Below are positions 28,233 through 37,244 of a stretch of DNA of 64,000 bases, piece after piece. Position 1 is the first letter of the stretch, and each line of letters opens with the position of its first letter. A model generated the notes under the pieces. It was not told where the DNA came from. It ran no database searches and saw only the letters and a list, made by a program, of their open reading frames with translations. Origin of the DNA: Gemella haemolysans (GTDB taxonomy: Bacteria; Bacillota; Bacilli; Staphylococcales; Gemellaceae). The position numbers were made by a program, and so were the translations under genes. The stretch spans positions 1 through 64,000 of the forward strand of contig NZ_CABFLN010000042.1 of assembly GCF_901873445.1 (NCBI RefSeq), written 5' to 3'.

Positions 28233-29108
28233 ATGATTGAAATAATAGTTAATTCTAGAAATAAGAAAAGTCTTATTGAACTTGATAAAATAGAACGAGT
28301 TTTAAAGAAAAAGAATATGCCTTATAAGGTATTAAAAACCTCTAAAAGTAAGAATGCAAGTGATTTGATGAATGAAATCTGTGGAGATGAACTAATTGTC
28401 ATCGGAGGAGATGGAACTATTAACGAAGTGATAAATAATTATCATGGTAGGGATATTATCTATCTTGCGCATGGTTCAGGTAATGATCTTGCTAGGTCTA
28501 TAAAATTCAAGAAAGATGTAGAAATAAGTCGATTATTAGACTCAAAAAGATTCATTGAATATGATGTAGGCGTTGTTAACAATAGGATGTTTTGTTCGGG
28601 ATTTGATGTAGGTTTTAATGCTGACATAATAAAAAGAGCGAATAACTCAAAATTAAAGAAATATTTAGGAAAGTATATCTATCTTCTTCAAGGAGTAATA
28701 GGTATTTTCATGCTGAAAAAGTATAAGGCGAAAATATCGTGTGATGACAGGGAAATAAATACTGATAAGTTGTACTTGCTTAATGTGATGATTCAGCCAT
28801 ATGAAGGCGGTGGAATAAAGTTTGCTCCTAATGCGACAGGTCAGGATGGTAATCTTCACATAATGGTAATGGAAAATATACTTTTGACAACTTTCGTATA
28901 TAACTATTTATGTTTGTTTTTTAAAAAACATAGTAAACTGAAGAATGTTACACATATAACGACTAATAGATTAACTATAAAAACAAATCAGAAGTACTTT
29001 CAGATTGATGGAGAATTAATAAACAACAATCGAAGCTTAAACCTTAGTTGTATTAGCAAATTTTATAAATTAAAGAGGATGGAGAAAAATGAGAAGAAAT
29101 TCAAGTAG
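28233..29108 (+). CDS. Diacylglycerol-kinase-family lipid kinase
   Basis: 291 residues. The catalytic N-terminal domain has the nucleotide-binding motif GGDGTINEV at 58-66 and HGSGNDLAR at 80-88. The C-terminal half contains YEGGGIKFAPNATGQDGNLHIMV, the typical DagK/YegS-like substrate region. Members phosphorylate diacylglycerol or related lipids at the inner membrane face. In Gram-positives this recycles diacylglycerol released by lipoteichoic acid synthesis. The 3' end overlaps wzg by 20 bases, so the two are cotranscribed and probably translationally coupled. This links lipid recycling to surface-polymer synthesis (inference). Confidence 0.85.
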   Translation: MIEIIVNSRNKKSLIELDKIERVLKKKNMPYKVLKTSKSKNASDLMNEICGDELIVIGGDGTINEVINNYHGRDIIYLAHGSGNDLARSIKFKKDVEISRLLDSKRFIEYDVGVVNNRMFCSGFDVGFNADIIKRANNSKLKKYLGKYIYLLQGVIGIFMLKKYKAKISCDDREINTDKLYLLNVMIQPYEGGGIKFAPNATGQDGNLHIMVMENILLTTFVYNYLCLFFKKHSKLKNVTHITTNRLTIKTNQKYFQIDGELINNNRSLNLSCISKFYKLKRMEKNEKKFK

Positions 29109-30558
29109 TAGAAATAGAAGACACGAGGAGGGTATAGGAATTTTTGAGATAGTTAATGGAATACTAGCTGTTTTACTAACTATACTCGGAGGGCTAGTAA
29201 GTTGGACAATGTTAAAATACGACTTTTTAAATTTTAGAGGAGTCAACTATGCAATAATCGGATTAATAATCCTAGCGATAGTGCTGTCAATATTCTTAAT
29301 AATCAAGAAAAAAGCGAAAGTATTTAATGTAATAATGTTGATTGTTATGAATATTGTTTTAATATTTTCTTACATGCAATTTAGAACAGCGATTGGATTA
29401 TTTGACAATCTAAACAACAATGCGGCAGTAAGTGAGTACACTATGAACGTTGTCGTCCTAAAAAATGACAAAGCTGAAAAACTAGCCGACTTAAAAGACG
29501 CTACGGTATCAGCTCCAGTATCAGCGGATGGTGAAAACATCAACAAGCTGATGAAAGAGATTCGAGACAAAGAAAAACAAAGTTTAAATCTTACGGAATC
29601 TAAAAACTATATTTCAGCTTATGAAGAACTAACAGCAGGAACAACTAGAGCAATGGTGTTAAACAGCTCGTTTGAAGACTTAATCACAAGTCAACACCAA
29701 GATTTTAAAGATAAAACAAAAGTAATATACTCATACAAAATAACAAAAGCTGTAAATGCTAAAGCAAAACAAAATGCAGGAGATACATTCAATATTTATG
29801 TAAGTGGTATTGATACATATGGACCAGTATCAAGCGTGAGCCGTTCAGATGTTAATATTATTATGACTGTAAACAAAAAAACTGGAAAAATTTTATTAAC
29901 TACAACACCACGTGACTCATATGTAAAAATCGCAGACGGTGGTAACAACCAATACGATAAACTTACACACGCAGGCCTATACGGAGTTGAATCATCAATT
30001 CATACATTAGAGAATGTCTATGGTATTAAAATTGATTACTATGCAAGGCTAAACTTCACATCATTCCTAAAACTGATTGATACTGTTGGTGGAGTAGATG
30101 TGTATAATGATCAAGCATTTATATCACATGGTGGAGATAAATCTTTCCAACCAGGATTATTACATATGGATTCTAAAACAGCACTTATATTTGTTCGCGA
30201 AAGATATGGTCTAGCTAGTGGTGACCACGACCGTGGTAAAAACCAAGAAAAAGTCATTACAGCGATAATTAAAAAACTTACTTCGAAAGAAGGATTAGCG
30301 AATTATCAAAGTGTAATTAAAGAACTAAGTGCGTCAATTCAGACAAATATGCCGATAGAAACAGCTATGGGACTTGCGAATGAACAACTTAGCGCAGGTA
30401 AAGATTACAACGTAACTTCTCAAGCTTTGACTGGTACTGGAAGTATGGGCTTACCATCATACGCGATGCCAGGAGCTCAATTATACATGATGCAAATCGA
30501 TGATAAGAGTCTAGCAGAAGTTACAGCGAATATTAAAGATGTATTGGAAGGAAAGTAG
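29089..30558 (+). CDS. wzg: LytR-CpsA-Psr family protein (Wzg/CpsA)
   Basis: 489 residues. Three N-terminal membrane segments lie at about 17-41, 51-70 and 75-95. Next come a CpsA-type accessory domain (about 110-240) and the LCP domain with TTTPRDSYVKI (Arg275, Asp276) and a second Arg-rich block FVRERYGLASGDHDRGKNQEKV. LCP enzymes transfer undecaprenyl-linked glycopolymers to peptidoglycan outside the cell. Its place ahead of wzh, wzd and wze is the conserved streptococcal capsule order. The start is inside the 3' end of the lipid-kinase gene, with GGATGGAG as ribosome binding site. Confidence 0.92.
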   Translation: MRRNSSSRNRRHEEGIGIFEIVNGILAVLLTILGGLVSWTMLKYDFLNFRGVNYAIIGLIILAIVLSIFLIIKKKAKVFNVIMLIVMNIVLIFSYMQFRTAIGLFDNLNNNAAVSEYTMNVVVLKNDKAEKLADLKDATVSAPVSADGENINKLMKEIRDKEKQSLNLTESKNYISAYEELTAGTTRAMVLNSSFEDLITSQHQDFKDKTKVIYSYKITKAVNAKAKQNAGDTFNIYVSGIDTYGPVSSVSRSDVNIIMTVNKKTGKILLTTTPRDSYVKIADGGNNQYDKLTHAGLYGVESSIHTLENVYGIKIDYYARLNFTSFLKLIDTVGGVDVYNDQAFISHGGDKSFQPGLLHMDSKTALIFVRERYGLASGDHDRGKNQEKVITAIIKKLTSKEGLANYQSVIKELSASIQTNMPIETAMGLANEQLSAGKDYNVTSQALTGTGSMGLPSYAMPGAQLYMMQIDDKSLAEVTANIKDVLEGK

Positions 30559-31302
30559 ATGAGAGACGGAATTAGAATGATAGACATACATTCCCATGTA
30601 GTCTTCGGAGTAGATGACGGTGCAAAAACTGAAAAGGATACTCGTGATTTACTAGAAGAAAGCTATAGACAAGGTGTTAGAACGATTATCGCAACCCCTC
30701 ACAGAAGACGTGGAATGTTTGAAACGGATATAGAAATAATAAGAGAAAATTTCAAGAGAGTGGAAGAAATCGCGGGAGAGATAGCTAGCGACCTAAGAGT
30801 TTACTTAGGTAGCGAAGTTTACTACAAAGAAGGGGAAGTCGCTAAGATTGAAAGTGGAGAATACCCAAGATTAGCGGAAACGGATTATGTACTCGTAGAA
30901 TTTCCTTATGAAATGCGCTATAAGGAAATCCACAGAGCGATAAATAAAGTTATATTACTAGGATTAACACCAGTAGTAGCACACGTTGAAAGATATAACG
31001 ATGTAGATGAAAAAGGTGTGCAAGAGTTAATTAACATGGGTGCTTATATCCAAGTAAACGCGGCAAGTGTTCTTAAAGCAAAACTTATCGGTGATAAACA
31101 TAAACATTACAAAAAACGAGCTAAGAAATATTTGGATGAGGAACTAGTTCATTTTATCGCAAGTGATATGCACAATATGGATTCTCGAAGAACATTCATG
31201 AAAGAAGCATATGATATTATTGAGAAAAAATATGGACCAACAATAGCTTACGAATTATTCGAAAAAAACCAAGAAAAACTATTAATGAATAAAATAATAT
31301 AA
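30559..31302 (+). CDS. wzh: PHP-family protein-tyrosine phosphatase (Wzh/CpsB)
   Basis: 247 residues, directly after the wzg stop. The metal-binding PHP motifs are visible: MIDIHSHVVFGVDDGA, IIATPHRR, VEFPYEM, PVVAHVERY and FIASDMHNMDSR. It removes phosphate from the tyrosine cluster of Wze/CpsD and so sets capsule output. The homologues usually start at MIDIHSH; here that Met is residue 7, and the upstream ATG with AAGGAA is preferred, though both are possible. Confidence 0.92.
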   Translation: MRDGIRMIDIHSHVVFGVDDGAKTEKDTRDLLEESYRQGVRTIIATPHRRRGMFETDIEIIRENFKRVEEIAGEIASDLRVYLGSEVYYKEGEVAKIESGEYPRLAETDYVLVEFPYEMRYKEIHRAINKVILLGLTPVVAHVERYNDVDEKGVQELINMGAYIQVNAASVLKAKLIGDKHKHYKKRAKKYLDEELVHFIASDMHNMDSRRTFMKEAYDIIEKKYGPTIAYELFEKNQEKLLMNKII

Positions 31303-31321
31303 AGAGAGGAAAAACAAAAGA

Positions 31322-32020
31322 ATGGATAATCAAGAAAAAGATTTAATACAGTTAGATATTATGCTACTGTTAAGAAGAATTTGGGAGAAGAAGATATTAA
31401 TAGCATTAGTGACATTACTATTCACAGCAGTTTCACTTGCAGTTAGTATTTTCTTAGTAACTCCGAAATACTCATCTACTACGAAAGTATACGTAGTTAA
31501 CCAAAAAAAAGGGGACAAAGCAATCACTACACAAGATGTTCAGCTAGGATCATTATTAGTAAAAGACTACAAAGAGATTATTCTTTCTAACAAGGTAATG
31601 GAAGATGCGGCAGAGAAAAGTGAGACAGGAATCACAGCTAAACAATTAGTAGGGAAAGTTAGTGTTGAAGCGCCGAAAGATACACGTATTATTTCAATTA
31701 CCGTTCAAGACAAAAATCCACAAGTAGCGAGTGACTTAGCAAATACAGTAAAAGAAGTATCAGCAGATCAAATCAAAGAAATAACAAAAATCGAAGATGT
31801 AACGACGTTAGAAGAAGCGAAAGCTGCCACTTCACCAAGTTCTCCTAATATCCCTAGAAATGCGATTTTAGCGACAGCATTAGGGTTTATCCTGGCTGTA
31901 GCGGGTGTAGTACTATTTGAACTATTAGATGATAGAGTTAAGAGAGCAGAAGATATTGAAGAAACAATGGGATTAGTACTTTTAGGTGTAGTTCCAGATA
32001 CAAAAACAGGAAAGAAATAA
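31322..32020 (+). CDS. wzd: Polysaccharide co-polymerase, Wzz/CpsC type
   Basis: 232 residues. Membrane segments lie at about 23-45 and 178-200 around an extracellular domain, ending in ELLDDRVKRAEDIEETMGLVLLGVVPDTK. This is the adaptor part of the split Gram-positive tyrosine kinase; it activates Wze and controls chain length. The PxxP-like segment SPSSPNIPRN precedes the second helix, as in homologues. It is located between wzh and wze. Confidence 0.92.
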   Translation: MDNQEKDLIQLDIMLLLRRIWEKKILIALVTLLFTAVSLAVSIFLVTPKYSSTTKVYVVNQKKGDKAITTQDVQLGSLLVKDYKEIILSNKVMEDAAEKSETGITAKQLVGKVSVEAPKDTRIISITVQDKNPQVASDLANTVKEVSADQIKEITKIEDVTTLEEAKAATSPSSPNIPRNAILATALGFILAVAGVVLFELLDDRVKRAEDIEETMGLVLLGVVPDTKTGKK

Positions 32021-32031
32021 GGTGAAAATAT

Positions 32032-32730
32032 ATGGCACAAATTAATTTACTAACAAATCAAAAAATAGTTGATCCTAAAAATGAAGAGTACTATAACGCC
32101 TTACGTACGAATATCCAATTTTTAGGAAAAGATAAAAAAGTAATCGCAATTACATCGACTTCTGAAAATGAAGGGAAAAGTACAGTATCGACCAACCTAG
32201 CTATCTCACTAGCGAAACTAGGATTAAAAACTATTCTTGTAGATACCGATACACGTAAGTCAGTTATGGCAGGTCGGTTCAAATTTAAACATAAAATTAG
32301 TGGGTTAACTAACTACCTATCTGGAGTATCTCCAATAGAGGATGTTATTTATGAAACAGATGTGGAGCATCTTAATGTTATCCCAGCAGGTCAAGTACCA
32401 CCTAATCCAACAGGATTACTACAAAACAAAAACTTCAATATTATGATTGAAGTCTTTAGAGAGTATTATGATTACGTTATTATCGATACACCGCCTATCG
32501 GACAGGTAATTGATGCAGCTATCGTAGCGCCTAAAACTGATGGGATAGTAATGGTAGTAGAAGCGAACTGTGTTAAGAAAAAATCTTTAGAGAAAGCAAA
32601 AGAACAACTGGAAAAAGGTGGAGCAGAGTTTCTAGGGGTAATCCTAAACAAAGTTAGCTCAAATGAGCTTGGTTATGGTGGTTATTATGGGCATTATGGT
32701 AGCCATGGAATAGAAGGGGTTAAGAAGTAG
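32032..32730 (+). CDS. wze: Autophosphorylating BY-kinase (Wze/CpsD)
   Basis: 232 residues. The Walker A motif is TSTSENEGKST with Lys49, the Walker A' motif is TILVDTDTRKS, and Walker B is YVIIDTPPIGQVIDA. The C-terminal tyrosine cluster GYGGYYGHYGSHG is the autophosphorylation site. With Wzd it forms the kinase that cycles with Wzh to control polymer length and export. Cytoplasmic, membrane-associated through Wzd. Confidence 0.93.
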   Translation: MAQINLLTNQKIVDPKNEEYYNALRTNIQFLGKDKKVIAITSTSENEGKSTVSTNLAISLAKLGLKTILVDTDTRKSVMAGRFKFKHKISGLTNYLSGVSPIEDVIYETDVEHLNVIPAGQVPPNPTGLLQNKNFNIMIEVFREYYDYVIIDTPPIGQVIDAAIVAPKTDGIVMVVEANCVKKKSLEKAKEQLEKGGAEFLGVILNKVSSNELGYGGYYGHYGSHGIEGVKK

Positions 32731-32750
32731 TAAAGGGGAAAATAAATAAA

Positions 32751-33413
32751 ATGGAAGAGAACTCAGTTAATAGTCAGTTCGAGGGAGCAAGAAGTAAAAC
32801 CAGTTATTTATTTTTCAAGAGATTATTTGACATATCTATAGCATTAGTGGGGATGATAGTGTTAGTGATAGTTACTGTCATCCTAGTTATCTTTTATAGT
32901 TTTGGTAAAAATAAAGGGAAAATATTTTTTTCTCAGGAAAGAATAGGCTTAAATGGAAAAAGATTTAAAATTTATAAATATAGATCAATGGTAGAAAATG
33001 CCCAAGAAATACTGAAAAAAGATGAAGAACTTTATAAAAAATATATAGAAAATAGTTATAAACTGCTTCCAGAAGAAGATCCAAGGATGACTAGATTAGG
33101 TAGATTTATAAGAAAACATAGTATTGATGAAATTCCACAATTTATTAATATCCTAAAAGGGGATATGAGTTTTATAGGACCTAGGCCTGTAATAGAAGAA
33201 GAACTTCTTCAATATGGAGAAAGAGCTTCAAAATTCTTATCTGTAAAGCCTGGTGCAACAGGATGGTGGCAAGTTAGTGGAAGAAGTGAAATAGGATATC
33301 CAGAAAGATGTGACATGGAGTTGTATTATGTGGATAATTGTTCATTTAAGTTAGATATGAAAATATTCTTCTTAGAATTAAAGAGAATAATAACAAAGGA
33401 CGCTGCATACTAA
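32751..33413 (+). CDS. Initiating phosphoglycosyl transferase (bacterial sugar transferase family)
   Basis: 220 residues. One hydrophobic re-entrant helix near 30-53 is followed by the conserved catalytic core: KIYKYRSMVENA, DPRMTRLGRFIRKHSIDEIPQFINILKGDMSFIGPRP and PGATGWWQVSGRS. It moves a sugar 1-phosphate onto undecaprenyl phosphate, the first step of the repeat unit. The short monotopic form (PglC-like) is less than half the length of the usual 450-residue CpsE/WchA, so the N-terminal membrane domain is absent. Which sugar is used cannot be read. Confidence 0.88.
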   Translation: MEENSVNSQFEGARSKTSYLFFKRLFDISIALVGMIVLVIVTVILVIFYSFGKNKGKIFFSQERIGLNGKRFKIYKYRSMVENAQEILKKDEELYKKYIENSYKLLPEEDPRMTRLGRFIRKHSIDEIPQFINILKGDMSFIGPRPVIEEELLQYGERASKFLSVKPGATGWWQVSGRSEIGYPERCDMELYYVDNCSFKLDMKIFFLELKRIITKDAAY

Positions 33414-33440
33414 AATAGATAAGTAGTTAAATAAAAAAGA

Positions 33441-33469
33441 CTGTGTTTCGTCGCCAAACTAAAACACAG
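33441..33469 (+). promoter_or_regulatory. Small intercistronic hairpin in the capsule operon
   Basis: CTGTGTTT (33441-33448) pairs with AAACACAG (33462-33469). There is no T run, so it is not a terminator; a processing or stability site is possible. Confidence 0.35.
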
Positions 33470-33535
33470 ACTAATATAAGTGAATATGGATATATTAACA
33501 TAAAAATTGATAAAATGGAAGAGAGAGGATTAAAT

Positions 33536-34327
33536 TTGACTAGAAAAATTAGAATATTAATAGCAACACATAGAGAGTTTACTCCTCCTAAAGATGAGAT
33601 TTATCTACCAATTCATGTTGGTGCTGAAGGTAAAGGAGAACTTGGTTACCAAAAAGATAATATTGGTGAAAACATATCGTGTTTAAATCCGTACTTTTGT
33701 GAGTTAACAGGTGTATATTGGGCATGGAAAAATTTAGACGCAGAGTATATTGGATTAGATCACTATCGTAGATATTTTAGTACTAAAAAAGTAAAATATA
33801 AAGATGGTATGGATATAAGTGAAGTAGTTTTAGATAAGAAAAGTACAGAACAATACTTAAAAGAAGCGGACATATTAGTTCCGAAATTAAGAAAATATTA
33901 TATTGAAACACTTTATGATCATTATGCAAATACACTTGATGGTAGTCATCTTGATAAAACAAGAGATATTATTTCAGAGATGACACCAGAGTATATTAAG
34001 GCTTTTGATAAAGTTATGAAACAAACTAGTGGACATATGTTTAATATGTTTATTATGAAAAAAGAATTACTCGATGAATATTGTTCGTGGCTATTCCCAA
34101 TTTTATTTGAACTACAAAATAGAGTAGATGTAGCTAATCTTACAGCTTTTGAAGCAAGATTATTCGGAAGAGTAAGTGAGCTTTTATTTAATGTTTGGTT
34201 AGAATATAAGAATTATCAAGTGAAAGAAGTTTCATTTTTTGATGCATTCGAAGTGAATTGGATTAAAAAAGGTGGAGCATTTTTAAAAGCGAAGTTTTTC
34301 AAAAAGAAATACAAACAAAGTTTTTAG
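33536..34327 (+). CDS. DUF4422 putative glycosyltransferase
   Basis: About 263 residues from a TTG start at 33536, preceded by AGAGGA at good spacing. An ATG at 33515 is in frame, and a GTG at 33443 opens the frame without a ribosome binding site. DUF4422 signatures: IRILIATHREFTPPKDEIYLPIHVGAE, NPYFCELTGVYWAWKNLDAEYIGLDHYRRYF, then GHMFNMFIMKKELLDEYCSWLFPILFEL and RVSELLFNVWLE. These proteins are common in capsule and O-antigen loci and are taken as GT-A-like sugar transferases. Donor and acceptor are unknown. Confidence 0.8.
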   Translation: MTRKIRILIATHREFTPPKDEIYLPIHVGAEGKGELGYQKDNIGENISCLNPYFCELTGVYWAWKNLDAEYIGLDHYRRYFSTKKVKYKDGMDISEVVLDKKSTEQYLKEADILVPKLRKYYIETLYDHYANTLDGSHLDKTRDIISEMTPEYIKAFDKVMKQTSGHMFNMFIMKKELLDEYCSWLFPILFELQNRVDVANLTAFEARLFGRVSELLFNVWLEYKNYQVKEVSFFDAFEVNWIKKGGAFLKAKFFKKKYKQSF

Positions 34328-34337
34328 AGGAGGAAAT

Positions 34338-35159
34338 ATGTCTGAGATAAAAATAATTCAAACTAAAATTTTAGAAATACTTAAAATTTTTATCGAAACA
34401 TGCGAAGAGCATAACTTAACGTACTATGCACTTGGTGGAACTCTATTAGGCGCAGTAAGACATGGTGGATTCATTCCGTGGGATGACGATATAGATATAG
34501 GTATGCCGAGAGAAGATTATGAGAAATTTAAAAAAATAGCTAGTGATAAATTTAATGGTAGATATCTATTTTTAAGTGAAGATACTCCAGGCTATAAAAA
34601 AGCTTTTTCTGTAATAAGAGATACTTCTACAAAGATTGTTATGAATTATAGTAATATAGAGCAAGAGGAAGGTTTATGGATAGATATATTTCCGATTGAT
34701 GGCCTACCAGAAAAAGGTGTGAAGAGAAAATTGCATGAGAAACAGTACCTATTTAGAAGAATGATGGTACAGCTATCTCAATTCAATTCAATAGTGAATC
34801 AAAATAAAGCCAATAGACCTTTGTATGAGACTGCGATAATTAAAATTGCAGGTATTGTAAAGATTGAAAATTTGCTGTCTTTCGAAAAAGCACAACAAAA
34901 GTATCTAGCAACTATAAAGAAGTATAGTGTGACAGAGGGATACGCAGGAAATTATACAGGGGCATATAAGCTTCGAGAATTAGTTCCAAGTGAATATTTT
35001 GGAGCTGCTAGAAAATTACAGTTTGAAACAGTGGAATTAAGTGTACCAGAAAAATATAATGAATATTTATCTGCAATCTATGGCGAAAACTATATGGAGC
35101 TACCACCGAAAGAACAAAGAGTTCCTCATCAGTATGAGATTTTGAGCTTAGGAGAATAA
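34338..35159 (+). CDS. LicD-family phosphotransferase
   Basis: 273 residues. The nucleotidyltransferase-like core is YALGGTLLGAVRHGGFIPWDDDIDIGM (about 30-56), with DDDID binding metal. LicD proteins move phosphocholine or another phospho-substituent (for example ribitol phosphate) from a CDP carrier onto glycans. Its place inside the capsule cluster means it probably decorates the repeat unit, not only teichoic acid. CDP-ribitol could come from tarIJ at 47-49 kb; no licABC genes for choline are in the window. Strong AGGAGG ribosome binding site. Confidence 0.88.
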   Translation: MSEIKIIQTKILEILKIFIETCEEHNLTYYALGGTLLGAVRHGGFIPWDDDIDIGMPREDYEKFKKIASDKFNGRYLFLSEDTPGYKKAFSVIRDTSTKIVMNYSNIEQEEGLWIDIFPIDGLPEKGVKRKLHEKQYLFRRMMVQLSQFNSIVNQNKANRPLYETAIIKIAGIVKIENLLSFEKAQQKYLATIKKYSVTEGYAGNYTGAYKLRELVPSEYFGAARKLQFETVELSVPEKYNEYLSAIYGENYMELPPKEQRVPHQYEILSLGE

Positions 35160-35164
35160 TAGTA

Positions 35165-36133
35165 ATGAATAAAATAAGAAAAACATTGAACTATTATAAA
35201 GACATAAAAAGTAAAAAGAATTATTTTCCAAGTAATGTGTTGAATTGGCAACTAGCTGGAAAGTTTCTTGGTCAAATTCCACGTCTTATCGGAGAGAGGA
35301 ATGCAAGGAGAATTTGTGAAAAAAGACATAGCGTAACAAGAGAATTTCTAATTTCAGAATTTAGTTCATTTTTACAAAATTATGAATTTAAGTCTCATAA
35401 TAAAACAAATAGCAAAATAATATGGAGCTTGTGGTTACAAGGATATGATTCGGCTCCTGAGTTAGTGAAAGCTATTTTAGATAATTCGAAAGAATATGCA
35501 GAGCAAGAAGGTTTTGAATTTATATTATTAGATGAAAAATCGATGTTTGAATATGTCGATTTTCCTCCGTATATTACTGATAAAATAAATAAGGGATTAC
35601 TAACACACACTGCACTTGCTGATTTATTAAGAGTTTCACTATTGGCAAAATATGGAGGTACTTGGTTGGATTCAACTGTATTTTTATGTAAAAATTTTGA
35701 TGCGTCTAACTTTATGAAGAGATTTTATACGATTAAAACAGGTGATATGAAAGATTACTCCCCTAACGTCTCTAAACATAGATGGAAAACATTTGTATTA
35801 TCGGGAAATAGCGAATTATTTACTTTTACAAGAGATTTTTTCTTTGAATACTATAAGAAATTTGATTTGCAAATTGATTACCTATTAATTGATTATATAT
35901 TTGATTTAGGATTTGAATATAGTGAAATAATAAGAAATCAGATGCTGGAATTAGAAAAATCAAATCCTAATTTATTTTGGTTAGAAAATCATTTAGGAGA
36001 TGAGTTTGATCAAAAAGTGTGGAGTAATATTACAGAAACTACGAAAGTATTCAAAACAACGTATAAATTATCTGAAGAAATTAAACCAAATAAGAATAAT
36101 TTTTATTCCAAATTAATAGATAGAAAGTTATAG
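35165..36133 (+). CDS. Capsular polysaccharide synthesis glycosyltransferase (GT32-like)
   Basis: 322 residues. The central block IIWSLWLQGYDSAPELVKAILDNS, then LTHTALADLLRVSLLAKYGGTWLDSTVF, matches the Caps_synth family, related to the GT32 mannosyl/galactosyl transferases. The usual DXD is represented by the GGTWLDS segment. No membrane segment. It follows licD by five bases and precedes the next gene by about ten. Sugar specificity unknown. Confidence 0.8.
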   Translation: MNKIRKTLNYYKDIKSKKNYFPSNVLNWQLAGKFLGQIPRLIGERNARRICEKRHSVTREFLISEFSSFLQNYEFKSHNKTNSKIIWSLWLQGYDSAPELVKAILDNSKEYAEQEGFEFILLDEKSMFEYVDFPPYITDKINKGLLTHTALADLLRVSLLAKYGGTWLDSTVFLCKNFDASNFMKRFYTIKTGDMKDYSPNVSKHRWKTFVLSGNSELFTFTRDFFFEYYKKFDLQIDYLLIDYIFDLGFEYSEIIRNQMLELEKSNPNLFWLENHLGDEFDQKVWSNITETTKVFKTTYKLSEEIKPNKNNFYSKLIDRKL

Positions 36134-36143
36134 GATGAGAACA

Positions 36144-37244
36144 ATGAAGAAAAAGATATGTTTTGTGAAATGGATTGTAAATGAAGCCGATGGGGGATTA
36201 AAGGTTGCGGTCAATTTGGCAAATGAGTTACAAGAAAAATATGAGGTCCATCTTGTTTCAGTTTTTTCTACAGAAGACGTATTTTTTGAATTGAATAGCA
36301 ATGTGTACTATCAGTCATTGTCAAAAGAAAAATTATCTATGTCAAGAGATTTTATGAAGGCTGTAAAGTTACTGAGATCGTATATTGTTGAGAATGATAT
36401 AAGTATTCTATTTGGGATTGGCATTACAATGAATGCTGTGGGAGTAGCAGGTACATTGGGATTAAAAACAAAGTTTGTTTCCTGTGATCATACAAATTCT
36501 ATATCAGATAATAGAACTTTGGTACAGAAAATACAAAGATATATAGGTGCATTTAGTTCAAGTAAAATAATAACTTTAACAGAAAAAGATAGATTAAATT
36601 ATATTAAAAAATATAAAGTATCAAAAGATAGAATAAATTATATTTATAATTGGATAGAAGGTGTTTATAGAAGTATTGAATTATATTCAATACAATCTAA
36701 ATCTATTTTAACTGTAGGTAGATTTCATTCTCAAAAAGGGTATGACTATTTATCTAAAGTAGCTATCAATGTATTATCAAAATTTCCTGATTGGAAATGG
36801 TATATATATGGTTTAGGCGATGATAAAATCAAAGAGCAGATAGCTGTAGAGTTAAAAATAGGTGGAGTTTTAGAACAGGTTAATTTCATGGGGAATGTAA
36901 AAGGAACAGAGAATATTTATCCAAAGCACGGAATATATGTCATGACTTCTCGATATGAAGGTCTTCCTTTAGTGCTATTAGAGGCAAAACAATACGGATT
37001 ACCAATTGTTAGTTTTAATTGTCCTACAGGTCCATCGGAGATAGTAATAGATGGCGAGAATGGATATTTAATAAATGATTTTAACATTGAAGAAATGAGT
37101 AATAAAATTATTGAACTTATTAAAAATGAGAAGTTAAGAGAAAGTTTCTCAAAAAATTCTATGAAAGATACGGACAAATTTAATAAAGATAAAATCCTTA
37201 AACAATGGATTCATTTGATAGAAGAATTGACAGGAGGAGAATAA
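36144..37244 (+). CDS. GT4-family glycosyltransferase
   Basis: About 366 residues from ATG 36144, which has GGATGA upstream; the ATG at 36135 lies one base after the previous stop and has no site of its own. GT-B fold with ICFVKWIVNEADGGLKVAVNLANEL at the N-terminus and the GT4 donor region LTVGRFHSQKGYDYL and MTSRYEGLPLVLLEAKQYGLPIVSFNCPTGPSEIV, including the EGLPLVLLEA retaining motif. Cytoplasmic, probably adds one sugar to the lipid-linked unit. Confidence 0.85.
   Translation: MKKKICFVKWIVNEADGGLKVAVNLANELQEKYEVHLVSVFSTEDVFFELNSNVYYQSLSKEKLSMSRDFMKAVKLLRSYIVENDISILFGIGITMNAVGVAGTLGLKTKFVSCDHTNSISDNRTLVQKIQRYIGAFSSSKIITLTEKDRLNYIKKYKVSKDRINYIYNWIEGVYRSIELYSIQSKSILTVGRFHSQKGYDYLSKVAINVLSKFPDWKWYIYGLGDDKIKEQIAVELKIGGVLEQVNFMGNVKGTENIYPKHGIYVMTSRYEGLPLVLLEAKQYGLPIVSFNCPTGPSEIVIDGENGYLINDFNIEEMSNKIIELIKNEKLRESFSKNSMKDTDKFNKDKILKQWIHLIEELTGGE

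Noticed and set aside
33443..33535. N-terminal extension of the DUF4422 protein from GTG 33443
   Set aside because: There is no ribosome binding site, the region contains an intercistronic hairpin, and the family homology begins at the TTG at 33536.
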